A stretch of DNA of 64,000 nt. Origin: Nocardioides abyssi (GTDB lineage Bacteria > Actinomycetota > Actinomycetes > Propionibacteriales > Nocardioidaceae). The translations under genes and the position numbers were made by a program. The notes under the pieces were generated by a model. It did not search any database. It was given only the letters and a program-made list of their open reading frames with translations, and was not told the origin of the DNA. Position 1 is the stretch's first letter; each line of letters opens with the position of its first letter. Positions 48,998 through 58,807 of this stretch are shown here, one piece after another. The stretch lies in NCBI RefSeq assembly GCF_030412915.1, contig NZ_JAUHJR010000008.1, positions 62,001-126,000 on the forward strand, given 5' to 3'.

Positions 48998-50242
48998 ATG
49001 TCGTTCCTCCGACGTCAGGTCGTGACTGCTGCCCTCACCGCGAACGCCCTGCGGCCGCTGCCCGGCTTCCGTCCCGGCATCCCCGCCTTCGCCGCGGGCT
49101 GGCTCGTCGGCGAGCTGGCCCCGCACGTGCTGGCGCTGACCGTCGCCGACGCCGCCGCGCACGCCCGGGGCCGGCGCCGTGACCCCCGCGGGCTGGCCCT
49201 GGCCGCCGCCAGCAGCGCCGGCCTGGCCTACCTCGTGGCCCAGGCCCGCCGCGTGCAGCAGGGCGCCGAGGACAGCCTGGTCGAGGGCCTCGGCGCCGAC
49301 TACGTCGAGCAGCTCGACGCCGCGCCCACCCCCGCCGACCTCGCGGTGCCGTGGCGGCGCCTGGTCAACCCGTTCCGCATGCGCGACGCACGTGTGCGGG
49401 TCGAGAAGAACATCGCCTACGACCCCGCGATCGGCCGGCGCGGCCTGCTCGACGTCTACTCCCCCGCCGACGGTGTCCCCGACGGCGGCGCGCCCGTGCT
49501 GCTGCAGGTGCACGGCGGCGGTTGGACGATCGGCAACAAGGACCAGCAGGGCATCCCGCTCATGCAGCACCTCGCCGCCAAGGGCTGGGTCTGCGTCGCG
49601 ATCAACTACCGGCTCTCGCCGCGCTCGGACTGGCCCGCCCACGTCGTCGACGTGAAGAAGGCGATCGCCTGGATCAAGGCCAACATCGCCGAGCGCGGTG
49701 GCGACCCCGACTACGTCGCGATCACCGGCGGCTCGGCGGGCGGCCACCTCGTCGCGCTCGCCGCCCTCACGCCCGGCGACCCGGCGTACCAGCCCGGCTT
49801 CGAGGACGCCGACACCTCGGTCCAGGTCGCGGTGCCGCACTACGGCGTCTACGACTTCGCGGGCTCGACCGGAACCAAGGCCGCCGAGCAGCTGCGGGAC
49901 CTCTTCCTCGCCCCGCGCGTGCTGAAGAAGACCTGGGCCGAGGACCCCGAGGCCTTCGAGAACGCCTCACCGATCCTGCGGATCACGCCCGACGCGCCGG
50001 ACTTCTTCGTGCTGCACGGCGCCTACGACACCCTCGTGCCCGTCAGCCAGGCCCGCGCCTTCGTCGAGAAGCTGCGCCGGACCTCCAAGCGGACGGTGGT
50101 GTACGCCGAGCTGCCGGGCGCCCAGCACGCCTTCGACGTCTTCCCCTCGATCCGCAGCAGCCACGTCGTCCGCGCCATCGACCGCTACCTGCACTGGCAC
50201 TGGAACCAGCACCGACGCGAGCACGGGCGCCTCGCCGGCTGA
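48998..50242 (+). CDS. HSL-family esterase, LipC-like
   Basis: The 414-aa protein has an N-terminal hydrophobic/membrane-associated region (residues ~20-90) and an HSL-type alpha/beta hydrolase: oxyanion-hole motif VHGGGWTIGNK, nucleophile GGSAGG, acid in LHGAYDTLVPV and His in GAQHAFD. The length and N-terminal region resemble LipC of M. tuberculosis, a cell-surface lipase/esterase with the same WS/DGAT neighbour. It is probably a lipase or steryl/acyl ester hydrolase. The ATG at 48998 is preferred to 48992. Confidence 0.88.
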   Translation: MSFLRRQVVTAALTANALRPLPGFRPGIPAFAAGWLVGELAPHVLALTVADAAAHARGRRRDPRGLALAAASSAGLAYLVAQARRVQQGAEDSLVEGLGADYVEQLDAAPTPADLAVPWRRLVNPFRMRDARVRVEKNIAYDPAIGRRGLLDVYSPADGVPDGGAPVLLQVHGGGWTIGNKDQQGIPLMQHLAAKGWVCVAINYRLSPRSDWPAHVVDVKKAIAWIKANIAERGGDPDYVAITGGSAGGHLVALAALTPGDPAYQPGFEDADTSVQVAVPHYGVYDFAGSTGTKAAEQLRDLFLAPRVLKKTWAEDPEAFENASPILRITPDAPDFFVLHGAYDTLVPVSQARAFVEKLRRTSKRTVVYAELPGAQHAFDVFPSIRSSHVVRAIDRYLHWHWNQHRREHGRLAG

Positions 50243-50271
50243 GCCGCTGCTCGACCAGCCGGGAGATCCCC

Positions 50272-51411
50272 TCAGGCGGTGATGGCGGTGCCGGGAGCCG
50301 TCTCGCCGAGGAGGTGGTCGCGCAGGCCGGCGAGCTCGGTGACCGCGGCGAGGAAGCGCACGGTGCTGTCGCCGACCTGGAGGTCGTCGAAGTAGTGGTG
50401 CCGCATGGCGACGCGCGCCAGGTGGTGCTCGTCGTGCTCGAGCCGCGCCGTGACCAGCTCGGTCAGCGCAGGCACGTCGACGGTGTCGAGGACGTCGGCG
50501 CAGCGGCTGACCGGCACCTCCTGCCGCAGGCGGTCGGCGTCGTGGTGGCGGTCGGTGATGAAGATCGGCCGCTCGGTGCGCAGGTAGAGCCAGTCCAGGC
50601 CGACCGAGGAGACGTCGGTGACCATCGCGTCGCAGTCGGGCATGACCGCGAGGATGTCGCCGGCGAGGACGGCGGCGTGGCCGGCCGCCGGGTCGCGGCG
50701 GGTCGCCTCGTCGAGCAGCGCCAGGACGGTGCGGTGCCCGCCGCGGACGGCCGGGGTCTCGCTGGTGACGACCTTGGGGTGCGGCTTGTAGACCAGGCGC
50801 ACGTCGGGCACGGCCAGCACCGCGCGCACGACGTCGGGGCCGATCGTGTCGACCGACGTGTAGTCGTTGTACTCCGCGTCGCCCTCCCAGGTGGGCGCGT
50901 AGAGCACGGTACGCCGCGTGCTCGGCGCCAGCAGCGGCTCGCGCTGCAGGTCCAGCTGGGGTCGGCCGACCCGGACGAGGCGGCGCGTGTCGAGCTCGAG
51001 CAGGCCGGCCTCGTGGCGCTGCACGGCGGCCTCGCCGGCGACGAAGACGCGGTCGTAGGCCTTGGCGTTGTTGCTGGCCATGCTCTGCTTGTCGCTCTCG
51101 CCGTGGTTGATGTGCACGTGCAGCGTGCGGGCGTGGAGCAGCGACTGGAAGTTCAGCATCGAGTTGTTGCAGTAGAGGACGACCTTGGGGTCGACCGCGG
51201 CGTACAGCTCGGTCAGCTCGGGGAACGACTCGGCCAGCGCGACCGGCAGCGAGGTCCGCGTGCGCAGCAGTGCGGCCGCCTCCGGGTCCCGCGCGACGAC
51301 CCCGACCGGCTGCTGCTCGGCGAGCAGCTCGAGCACCGGCAGCCACTGCACCAGCTGGTAGGTGCGCGTGGTGTCGTCGGCGAAGTAGGCGAGGATGGCG
51401 GCGTCGAGCAC
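50272..51411 (-). CDS. CDP-glycerol glycerophosphotransferase family protein
   Basis: The 379-aa protein has a GT-B-like fold with family features VVLYCNNSMLNFQSLLHARTLHVHINHGESDK, RRTVLYAPTWEGDAEYNDYTSV, VRLVYKPHPKV and ILAVMPDCDAMVTDVSSVGLDWLYLRTERPIFITD. TagB/TagF-type enzymes add glycerol phosphate to wall teichoic acid acceptors. Single gene; in this genome it may act on a wall or membrane polymer. No TM helix is seen. Confidence 0.88.
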   Translation of the reverse strand: MLDAAILAYFADDTTRTYQLVQWLPVLELLAEQQPVGVVARDPEAAALLRTRTSLPVALAESFPELTELYAAVDPKVVLYCNNSMLNFQSLLHARTLHVHINHGESDKQSMASNNAKAYDRVFVAGEAAVQRHEAGLLELDTRRLVRVGRPQLDLQREPLLAPSTRRTVLYAPTWEGDAEYNDYTSVDTIGPDVVRAVLAVPDVRLVYKPHPKVVTSETPAVRGGHRTVLALLDEATRRDPAAGHAAVLAGDILAVMPDCDAMVTDVSSVGLDWLYLRTERPIFITDRHHDADRLRQEVPVSRCADVLDTVDVPALTELVTARLEHDEHHLARVAMRHHYFDDLQVGDSTVRFLAAVTELAGLRDHLLGETAPGTAITA

Positions 51412-51485
51412 CGGCGAATCGTACGGCTCGCGGGCGCCGGAGAAGAATCGGCCGAAAACCCCTTCTGACCTGCGACTTCAGCGGG

Positions 51486-53567
51486 TCAGCGCGGCAGGCC
51501 CAGGATGCGCTCGCCGGCGACGTTGCGCAGCACCTGGGTGGTGCCTCCGGCGATCGACAGGCACCGGGTGTTGAGCATCTCCCAGACGTCGGCGCGGACG
51601 TCGTCAGCGTCGGTCAGCGCGCGGTCGCCGTGCAGCGAGACGACCAGCTCCGAGCCGTCCTGGCGGTTGCGGACGCCGAGCAGCTTGGCGACGCTCGACT
51701 CCGGGCCGGGGCCCTGCCCGGCCAGCGACCGCAGGGTCGACCGGACACCCAGCAGCGAGCAGACCGTCGACAGCGCGACCGCCTGGCCGACCCGCACCTC
51801 CTGGGCGACCGAGACGCCGTCGGCCGCGAGCTGGACGGCCCGCTCGGTGGACTTCGACAGGCGGCTGCTGGCCATCGCGACCCGCTCGTTGGCGAGCGTC
51901 GTGCGCGCCAGCCGCCACCCGTCCCCCGGCCCGGCGACCATCATCTCGTCGGGCACGAAGACGTCGTCGAGGAAGACCTCGTTGAAGAGCGCCTCGCCGG
52001 TGATCTCGCGCAGCGGCCGCACGTCGATGCCCGGCGAGCGCATGTCGACCAGGAAGTAGGAGATGCCCTGGTGCTGTGGGGCGTCGGGGTCGGTGCGCGC
52101 CAGGCAGATGCCCCAGTCGGCGCGGTCGGCGACCGAGGTCCACACCTTCTGGCCGGTCAGCCGCCACCCGCCCTCGACCTTCTCGGCGCGCGTGCGCAGC
52201 GAGGCCAGGTCGGAGCCGGAGCCGGGCTCGGAGAAGAGCTGGCACCACACCAGCTCCCCGCGCAGCGACGGCTCGACGAACCGCTCGCGCTGGGCGTCGG
52301 TGCCGTGCTCGAGGATCGTCGGCAGCGCCCACCCGGCGATGACGATGTCGGGCCGGGTCACGCCCGCCCGCGCGAGCTCGGTGTCGATGACGATCTGGGT
52401 CACCGCGTCGGCGCCGATGCCGTACGGCGCCGGCCAGTGCGGCATCAGGTAGCCGGTGTCCACCAGGCCGGCCCGCCGCTCCTCCTCGGGCCGGGCCGCG
52501 ACCTGCTCGACCGTCGCGCGGACCTCGTCGCGCACCGCCGCGTCGCGGCCCTCGAGGTCGACCTCGAGCCGGCGCCGGGTCCCGGCGACCGCCCGGGCGG
52601 TGAGCCGGCGGGCGGCCTCGTCGGTGCTGCCGACCAGGCTGCGCAGGGCGACCGCGCGCCGCAGGTAGAGGTGGGCGTCGTGCTCGAAGGTGAAGCCGAT
52701 GCCGCCGAGCACCTGGATGCAGGTCTTCGCGGCCTCCACCGCGCCGTCGAAGCAGGTGACCGCCGCGACGTCGGCCGCGAAGGCCCACTGGTCCTCCGGG
52801 CCCGACGCCGCCGAGGCGACGTCCCACGCCGCGCTGGTGACGGCCTCGGCGGTCTCGAGCATCTGCGCGCAGAGGTGCTTGACCGCCTGGAAGGCGCCGA
52901 TCTTCTGGCCGAACTGCTCGCGGACCTTGGCGTAGTCCACGGCGGTGTCCAGGCACCACCGCGCGAGGCCCGCGGCCTCCGCGGCGGCGTACGTCACGAC
53001 CGTGCGGTGCAGCAGCTCGCGCGTCAGGCCCGGCACGGCCGTCCCCGCCGTCACGTCGTCGACCGCCACCGCGCCGTAGCGTCGGCTCAGGTCGAGCCCG
53101 GTCCCGGGCGTGGTCGTGACCGCCGCGACCGGCAGCACCCGCCACTCCTCCCCGCCACCGGGACCACCGACGTCGACGAGGACGTGGGTCGCCGACGGGA
53201 CGTCCCAGACCAGGTCGGAGAGGGCGACCCCGACCACCGACCCCTCGCCGAGCGCGCCCGCGACCTCGGTGCCGGCCAGCAGGGCCGCGGCCACGACCGG
53301 GCCCAGCAGCGGGCCCGGCACCATCTCGTGGGCGCACGCCTCGAGCGCGACCGCCTGGTCGAGCACCGACCCGCCGCCACCGCCGGCCGTCTCGGGCAGG
53401 CCGATGGTCGCCACGCCCATCTCGGTCACGGCCTGCCAGGTCGCGGCGAACGGCTCGGCCGCCTCACGCTCCGCGGCCCGCACCACCGCGGGGCCGTCGA
53501 GGCTCGCGGCCCACTTGCGCAGGCTGCCGGCCAGCTCGACGTGCTCGTCGGAGATACCGATCGACAT
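51486..53567 (-). CDS. chsE3: Acyl-CoA dehydrogenase, FadE34/ChsE3-like (two ACAD units)
   Basis: The 693-aa protein contains two acyl-CoA dehydrogenase modules, as in M. tuberculosis FadE34 (ChsE3, 711 aa). Residues ~1-340 have GVATIGLPETAGGGGGS and KTCIQVLGGIGFTFEHDAHLYLRRA. Residues ~350-693 have GADAVTQIVIDTELARAGV, LFSEPGSGSDLASLRTRAEKV, and LSIAGGTTQVLRNVAGERILGLPR. ChsE3 dehydrogenates the five-carbon steroid side-chain CoA. A perfect KstR box stands 40 bases upstream of the ATG at 53567, and kstR is 4 kb away as in mycobacteria. Confidence 0.9.
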   Translation of the reverse strand: MSIGISDEHVELAGSLRKWAASLDGPAVVRAAEREAAEPFAATWQAVTEMGVATIGLPETAGGGGGSVLDQAVALEACAHEMVPGPLLGPVVAAALLAGTEVAGALGEGSVVGVALSDLVWDVPSATHVLVDVGGPGGGEEWRVLPVAAVTTTPGTGLDLSRRYGAVAVDDVTAGTAVPGLTRELLHRTVVTYAAAEAAGLARWCLDTAVDYAKVREQFGQKIGAFQAVKHLCAQMLETAEAVTSAAWDVASAASGPEDQWAFAADVAAVTCFDGAVEAAKTCIQVLGGIGFTFEHDAHLYLRRAVALRSLVGSTDEAARRLTARAVAGTRRRLEVDLEGRDAAVRDEVRATVEQVAARPEEERRAGLVDTGYLMPHWPAPYGIGADAVTQIVIDTELARAGVTRPDIVIAGWALPTILEHGTDAQRERFVEPSLRGELVWCQLFSEPGSGSDLASLRTRAEKVEGGWRLTGQKVWTSVADRADWGICLARTDPDAPQHQGISYFLVDMRSPGIDVRPLREITGEALFNEVFLDDVFVPDEMMVAGPGDGWRLARTTLANERVAMASSRLSKSTERAVQLAADGVSVAQEVRVGQAVALSTVCSLLGVRSTLRSLAGQGPGPESSVAKLLGVRNRQDGSELVVSLHGDRALTDADDVRADVWEMLNTRCLSIAGGTTQVLRNVAGERILGLPR

Positions 53568-53607
53568 GGGGGCGTCCTTCCAGGCGGCGAGGCTCCAGGG
53601 GTGAAAC

Positions 53608-53621
53608 TAGAACGTGTTCCA
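53608..53621. promoter_or_regulatory. KstR operator
   Basis: TAGAACGTGTTCCA matches the KstR consensus TnnAACnnGTTnnA exactly. It lies between the chsE3-like gene (start 53567) and the rightward methyltransferase gene (start 53641), 19 bases before the latter. Confidence 0.85.
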
Positions 53622-53631
53622 ACCCTACTAG

Positions 53632-54324
<693 letters not shown>

Positions 54325-54328
54325 CACC

Positions 54329-55405
54329 TCAGGTGGCGCTGGCGGCGAGCGGGCAATCGCACTCGAGCGCGAGCTCGGTGAAGTGCGGCGCCAGCGAGGT
54401 GCCGCGCATGATTCCCGACCCGGCCGTGCTGTGCCCGGCGACCTCGCCGAGCGCGTCGACGGCCAGGACCACCGCGGCAGCGGTGTAGGTCGTCCACTCG
54501 TGGGGCCAGTTGACGTCGTCGCCGAAGACCCAGCCGGTCCAGTAGCTGCCGTCCTCCGCGCGCAGGTGCTGCATGTCGGCCAGCAGCTGCAGCGCGCGGC
54601 GGTGGTCGCCGATCGCGTCGAGCGCCATCACCAGCTCGCAGGTCTCCGCGCCGGTGACCCACGGATTGGTGTCGACGCAGCGGATGCCGAGGCCCGGCAC
54701 GACGAAGTCGTCCCAACGGGTCGCGAGCAGCTCCTCCGCGGCCTCGCCGCGGACGGCGCCGCCGAGGACCGGGTAGTACCAGTCCATGGAGTAGGTCGCC
54801 TTGTCCAGGAACAGGTCCCGGTGCTCGCGCACCGCGTGGCCGAGCCGGCCGCCGGCCAGCTCCCACTCCGGCTGCGGGTCGTCGAGCAGGTCGGCCAGCG
54901 CCACACCGGCGCGCAGCGACTGGTAGATGCTCGAGGAGCCGGCCAGGAGCGCGCCCTCCTCGGTCGGGGTCCACCGGATGCCGCCGAAGGGCAGCTGCTG
55001 GCCGACGACCCAGTCCAGGCCGGCGCGCACGCTGGGCCAGTAGCGCTCCACGAACGCGTGGTCGCGGCGTACCAACCAGTGGTGCCAGAGGCCGACGGCG
55101 AAGTACGCCGACATGTTGACCTCGCCGCGCTCGTCCTCGACCTCGCCGCCGACGATCTTCATCGGCCACGAGCCGTCCTCGCGCTGCAGCGTCGGCACCC
55201 AGGCGTAGGCGCGCTCGGCCGCCTCGACCTGGCCACCGACGAGCATCGCCATCGCGGCCTCGACGTGGTTCCAGATGTCGACGTGCTCACCGGTCGTCCA
55301 CGGCACGGCGCCCGAGGGCTCCTGCATCGCGGCGATCGAGGCGGCGGTGTCGGCGACCTGCGAGGCGGTCAGCACCCCGTCGACGTACGGCAGGAGCTCA
55401 GACAT
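54329..55405 (-). CDS. Prenyltransferase/squalene-cyclase-like alpha-barrel protein
   Basis: The 358-aa protein from MSELLPYVDG has helical-barrel repeats with QW-like motifs (IAAMQEPSGAVPW; VPTLQREDGSWPM; DMQHLRAEDGSYWTGWVF) found in alpha6-alpha6 terpene cyclases and prenyltransferase beta subunits. It lacks the catalytic DxDD motif of squalene-hopene cyclases, so it may bind rather than cyclise a polyprenyl substrate. It overlaps the methyltransferase gene upstream by eight bases and belongs to the leftward operon starting at the GT4 gene. Confidence 0.75.
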   Translation of the reverse strand: MSELLPYVDGVLTASQVADTAASIAAMQEPSGAVPWTTGEHVDIWNHVEAAMAMLVGGQVEAAERAYAWVPTLQREDGSWPMKIVGGEVEDERGEVNMSAYFAVGLWHHWLVRRDHAFVERYWPSVRAGLDWVVGQQLPFGGIRWTPTEEGALLAGSSSIYQSLRAGVALADLLDDPQPEWELAGGRLGHAVREHRDLFLDKATYSMDWYYPVLGGAVRGEAAEELLATRWDDFVVPGLGIRCVDTNPWVTGAETCELVMALDAIGDHRRALQLLADMQHLRAEDGSYWTGWVFGDDVNWPHEWTTYTAAAVVLAVDALGEVAGHSTAGSGIMRGTSLAPHFTELALECDCPLAASAT

Positions 55406-56174
55406 CGGCACCCGCGCCACGGACGTCGGCGGTGACCGGCTTGCGGAAGTAGAGCACCATGCTCTTGCCGATGAGCGGGTCGAGGACCTTGCCGGCGACC
55501 TTGAGCGCGGTCGGCTGCTTCATGATCTCCCACACCAGGAGCTTGTGGTAGGCCTTCGCGAGCGGGTGGTCGTCGTTGTTGACGCCGACGGCGCACTTGA
55601 TCCACCAGTACGGCGCGTGCAGGCCGTGGGCGTAGTCCTTGCCCTCGAAGACCATCGCGTCACCGGGCTCGCCGTCGTTGGGCCGGCCGGCCTTGGTGAC
55701 CTTGTCGACGAGCTCGTGGTCGGTGTAGATGCGAATGTGCCCGCCGGTGGCGTTGTGGTACTCCTCGGAGAGCTTCCAGTTGATGACCTCCGGCAGCCAG
55801 CGCGGCACCGAGATCGCCAGCGTGCCGCCGGGGCGCAGCACCCGGACCAGCTCCTTGATCGCGTCGACGTCCTCCCAGATGTGCTCGAGGACCTCGGCGG
55901 CCACGATGCGGTCGAACTCGCCGTCGGCGAACGGCAGCTGGAGGGCGTTGCCCTCCTTGACGTCGGCCTCGGCGCCGGCGGGGACCTCGCCGGCCTCCTT
56001 CATCGCGACGAAGAGGTCGCGGACGTTGGCCAGCTCGTCGGCGTCCATGTCGAAGGCGACGACGTCGGCACCGCGGCGGTACATCTCGAAGGCGTGGCGA
56101 CCCGCGCCGCAGCCCATGTCCAGCACCCGGTCACCGGGGCGCAGCCCCAGGCGGTCGAAGTCAACGGTGAGCAC
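55398..56174 (-). CDS. Class I SAM-dependent methyltransferase
   Basis: The 258-aa protein has SAM motifs GDRVLDMGCGAGRHAFEMYRRG, VVAFDMDADELANV, FDRIVAAEVLEHIWEDVDAIKELVRVLRPGG and ISVPRWLPEVINWKLSEEYHN. It resembles methyltransferases that act on glycan or lipid carriers. It overlaps the GT4 gene by 14 bases and the barrel gene by eight, so the three form one translational unit. Confidence 0.9.
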   Translation of the reverse strand: MLTVDFDRLGLRPGDRVLDMGCGAGRHAFEMYRRGADVVAFDMDADELANVRDLFVAMKEAGEVPAGAEADVKEGNALQLPFADGEFDRIVAAEVLEHIWEDVDAIKELVRVLRPGGTLAISVPRWLPEVINWKLSEEYHNATGGHIRIYTDHELVDKVTKAGRPNDGEPGDAMVFEGKDYAHGLHAPYWWIKCAVGVNNDDHPLAKAYHKLLVWEIMKQPTALKVAGKVLDPLIGKSMVLYFRKPVTADVRGAGADV

Positions 56175-57444
56175 GGTTGTTCCTCTCGTCCTGCGGACCC
56201 GCGGCGCGCTCGCGGCGGTAGTCCTCGATCACTTCCTCGTACGCCGCGGCGACCTTGACCGCCACGGCACGCCAGCTGAACAGCTCCTCGACGCGCTTGC
56301 GTCCCGCGGCACCCATCCGCGCGCGGCGCTCGGGGTCGTCGAGCAGCGCGCCGAGCGCCTGCGTCAGCTCCCCCACGTCGCCGGGCGTGACCAGGTCGGC
56401 GGCCTCGCCGTCGGGGCCGGTCACCTCGGGGATCGCGCCGGCGCGCGAGACCACCAGCGGGGTCGCGCAGGCCATCAGCTCGGCCGTCGGCAGCGAGAAG
56501 CCCTCGTAGAGCGAGGGCACGCACGCGACCTCGGCCGAGCCCATCAGGTCGACGAGCTCCTCGTCGGTCACGCCGCTGACGAACCGGACGCAGTGGCCGA
56601 TCGAGAGCTTCTCGATGAGCTTCTCGGTCGTGCCGCCCGGGCGGGGCTTGGTGATGAGCACCAGCTCGACGTCACGCTCGGTGCGCAGCTTGGCGAAGGC
56701 CTCGAGCAGCGTCGCGATGCCCTTCATCGGGGCGTCGGCGCTCGCCATGGCGAGGATCCGGCCCGCGACGCGCGGCTTCGTCGGCGGCTTGAAGAGGTCC
56801 TCGACGCCGAGCAGGATCACCTGCATCCGGGCGGGGTCGACGCCGAAGTCCTTGGCGATGTCGCGCTTGGACGCCTCGGACGGGGTCAGGATCTTGCGGG
56901 CGGCGCGGGCGACCTTGGCCTGCATCCGCAGGAAGCCGTACCAACGCCACAGGGTGAACTTCCGCCAGGGGTTCTTCGTCTGGCCGATGTCGATGCGCCG
57001 GTCGAAGGTGATCGGGTGGTGCAGCGTCGTGACGAGCGGCAGCCCCATCTTCTCGATCTCGAGCATGCCGTAGCCCAGCACCTGGTTGTCGTGGACGATG
57101 TCGAAGTCCTCGACCCGGTCGCGCAGCACCCGGGCGACGCGCGAGCTGAACGTCTTCGGCTCGGGGAAGCCGGCCGCGCACATCGTGAGGAACTCCTCGA
57201 CGTCGATGCGGTCGCGGAACTCGCGCAGCTTCGGCACCCGGAACGGGTCGGGCTGGCGGTAGAGGTCCAGGCTCGGCACCTTCGTCAGCCTCACCTCGGG
57301 GTGGTCGAGCTCGGGGTAGGGCTGGCCGGAGAAGACCTCGACCTCGTGACCGAGGTTCGCCAGCTCCCGCGTGAGGTGTCGCAGGTAGATGCCCTGGCCT
57401 CCGGTGTGGGGAGCGCTCCGGTAGGACAGCATCGCGATCCGCAC
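56161..57444 (-). CDS. GT4-family glycosyltransferase
   Basis: The 427-aa protein has the GT-B fold of GT4 enzymes: RIAMLSYRSAPHTGGQGIYLRHLTRELANLGHEVEVF at the start, DIVHDNQVLGYGMLEIEKMGLPLVTTLHHP, and the C-terminal donor-site motif VPSLYEGFSLPTAELMACATPLVVSRAG (E-x7-E). It transfers a sugar from a nucleotide donor to an unknown acceptor. It is the first gene of the operon; the start is 80 bases from a KstR-like box. Confidence 0.92.
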   Translation of the reverse strand: MRIAMLSYRSAPHTGGQGIYLRHLTRELANLGHEVEVFSGQPYPELDHPEVRLTKVPSLDLYRQPDPFRVPKLREFRDRIDVEEFLTMCAAGFPEPKTFSSRVARVLRDRVEDFDIVHDNQVLGYGMLEIEKMGLPLVTTLHHPITFDRRIDIGQTKNPWRKFTLWRWYGFLRMQAKVARAARKILTPSEASKRDIAKDFGVDPARMQVILLGVEDLFKPPTKPRVAGRILAMASADAPMKGIATLLEAFAKLRTERDVELVLITKPRPGGTTEKLIEKLSIGHCVRFVSGVTDEELVDLMGSAEVACVPSLYEGFSLPTAELMACATPLVVSRAGAIPEVTGPDGEAADLVTPGDVGELTQALGALLDDPERRARMGAAGRKRVEELFSWRAVAVKVAAAYEEVIEDYRRERAAGPQDERNNRAHR

Positions 57445-57523
57445 GCGTCACGACCTTTCTCGACTGTGCCGTTGCCGACATCCGGACACAATCCGGATGC
57501 TTGACACGCCGGGCCGGACGAAC

Positions 57524-57537
57524 TGGAACGTGTTCCT
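57524..57537. promoter_or_regulatory. KstR-type operator upstream of kstR
   Basis: TGGAACGTGTTCCT matches TnnAACnnGTTnnA except the final base, and TGGAACGTGTTCC is itself almost palindromic. It lies 120 bases upstream of kstR and 80 bases from the divergent GT4 start, fitting negative autoregulation. Confidence 0.75.
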
Positions 57538-57656
57538 ATCATGGACCACGTGGGGCTAGCCTAGTGCCACATACCGGCGGTCGGGTCCGCATCGGATCAC
57601 ACGACGCGGGACACCGGTTCCGTCATGACCGCATCGACACCCAGGGGCACGAGCGA

Positions 57657-58259
57657 ATGAGCGCGACCAACTCCCTCAGCGTGGAGGACCTCGGCTCCGC
57701 CGCCCAGCGCGACCGCCGCAAGCGCATCCTCGACGCCACCATCGACCTCGCCTCCAAGGGCGGCTTCGACGCCGTCCAGATGCGCGCCGTCGCCGACCAG
57801 GCCGACGTCGCCCTCGGCACGCTCTACCGCTACTTCCCCTCCAAGATCCACCTGCTCGTCAGCGCCCTCGGCCGCGAGTTCGAGCGCGCCGAGGCCGCCC
57901 GCCGCGACGTCGACGTCCCCGGCGACACCGCCTCCGAGCGGGTCATCAACGTCCTCAAGGGCACCACCCGCGGCCTCCAGAGCAGCCCGCACCTCACCGA
58001 GGCCCTCACCCGCGCGTTCATGTTCGCCGACGCCTCGGTCCAGGCCGAGATCCACCAGGTCGGCATGCTGCTGAGCACGATGCTCACCCGCGCCATGCAC
58101 CCCGGGAAGTCCGAGCCCACCGAGGACGACGTCGCCATCACCCGGATCATCGGCGACGTCTGGCTCGCCGCCCTCGTCGGCTGGGTCACCGGCCGGATGA
58201 CCGCCGCCGAGACCGGCGCCCAGATCGAGCGCGCCGTCCACCTCATCCTCCGCGACTGA
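57657..58259 (+). CDS. kstR: TetR-family repressor KstR
   Basis: The 200-aa protein has the TetR helix-turn-helix at residues ~17-65 (SAAQRDRRKRILDATIDLASKGGFDAVQMRAVADQADVALGTLYRYFPSKIHLLVSALGREFER), nearly identical to KstR of mycobacteria and rhodococci (Rv3574, 199 aa). KstR represses cholesterol uptake and side-chain degradation genes; steroid-CoA intermediates relieve it. Five boxes of its motif are in this window. The ATG at 57657 is chosen by family length; an upstream in-frame ATG at 57501 would add a 52-residue extension that contains the operator. Confidence 0.95.
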   Translation: MSATNSLSVEDLGSAAQRDRRKRILDATIDLASKGGFDAVQMRAVADQADVALGTLYRYFPSKIHLLVSALGREFERAEAARRDVDVPGDTASERVINVLKGTTRGLQSSPHLTEALTRAFMFADASVQAEIHQVGMLLSTMLTRAMHPGKSEPTEDDVAITRIIGDVWLAALVGWVTGRMTAAETGAQIERAVHLILRD

Positions 58260-58287
58260 TCTGACTCCTCGCCGGCAGTCCGGTCCG

Positions 58288-58363
58288 GTTGGTTGAGGAG
58301 GCTGCGCCAGCGCCCCCGGCTGGTTGAGGAGGTTGCGCCAGCAACCGTCTCGAAACCCGCCGG
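58288..58363. repeat. Dispersed GGTTGAGGAG/GTCTCGAAACCC repeat, double copy
   Basis: Two partial copies of GGTTGAGGAGG-x-TGCGCCAGC lie in tandem and the second continues to CAACCGTCTCGAAACCCGCC. The orientation is opposite to that of the repeats at 58808-59012, so the GIY-YIG gene between them is flanked by inverted copies. Confidence 0.75.
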
Positions 58364-58397
58364 GACCAGCCCGCGCCTCGACCCGGGCCGGGTCAGG

Positions 58398-58700
58398 TCA
58401 CCGCTCCTGCCGGTAGCACCACGCGCGGCTGGCGAGGCCGGGCAACGCCTCCAGCTCACCGCGGATGAGCGCCTCACGCTTGCGCCGGCTCCACCCCTGC
58501 ACCTGCTTCTCGAACGCGTACGCCTCGTTGATCAACGCGAACTCCGCCGACCACACCAGCACCACCGGGCGACGCGCCCGCGTGCGGACGGCCGCGCCGT
58601 GGTCGGCACGGTTGTGCTCCCAGACCCGCCGCTCGAGGTCCGTCGTACTGCCTACGTAGTAGCTGTCGTCCGCGCATCGGAGGATGTAGGTCCAAGCCAT
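58398..58700 (-). CDS. GIY-YIG nuclease-domain protein (UPF0213/YhbQ-like)
   Basis: The 100-aa protein has the GIY-YIG core: TYILRCADDSYYVGSTTDLERRVWEHN with the two Tyr and the Arg, then the late Glu in AYAFEKQVQGWSRRKREALI. These single-domain proteins are nicking-type nucleases or structure-specific DNA binders of unclear role. It sits between inverted copies of a repetitive element, an arrangement discussed under the findings. Confidence 0.9.
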   Translation of the reverse strand: MAWTYILRCADDSYYVGSTTDLERRVWEHNRADHGAAVRTRARRPVVLVWSAEFALINEAYAFEKQVQGWSRRKREALIRGELEALPGLASRAWCYRQER

Positions 58701-58807
58701 GCATCGACGATCGTCCGAGGGCCGTACGCCGTCCAGCGGGCCGACGCCGGCCTGTGGACAACGGAGCTCGGGTCGGCGAGGAGGTTGCGCCAGCGCCTTC
58801 CTCTGCA

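Noticed and set aside
57501-57656. Longer start for kstR
   Set aside because: It would place the KstR box inside the coding sequence and exceed the usual 199-200 aa length.
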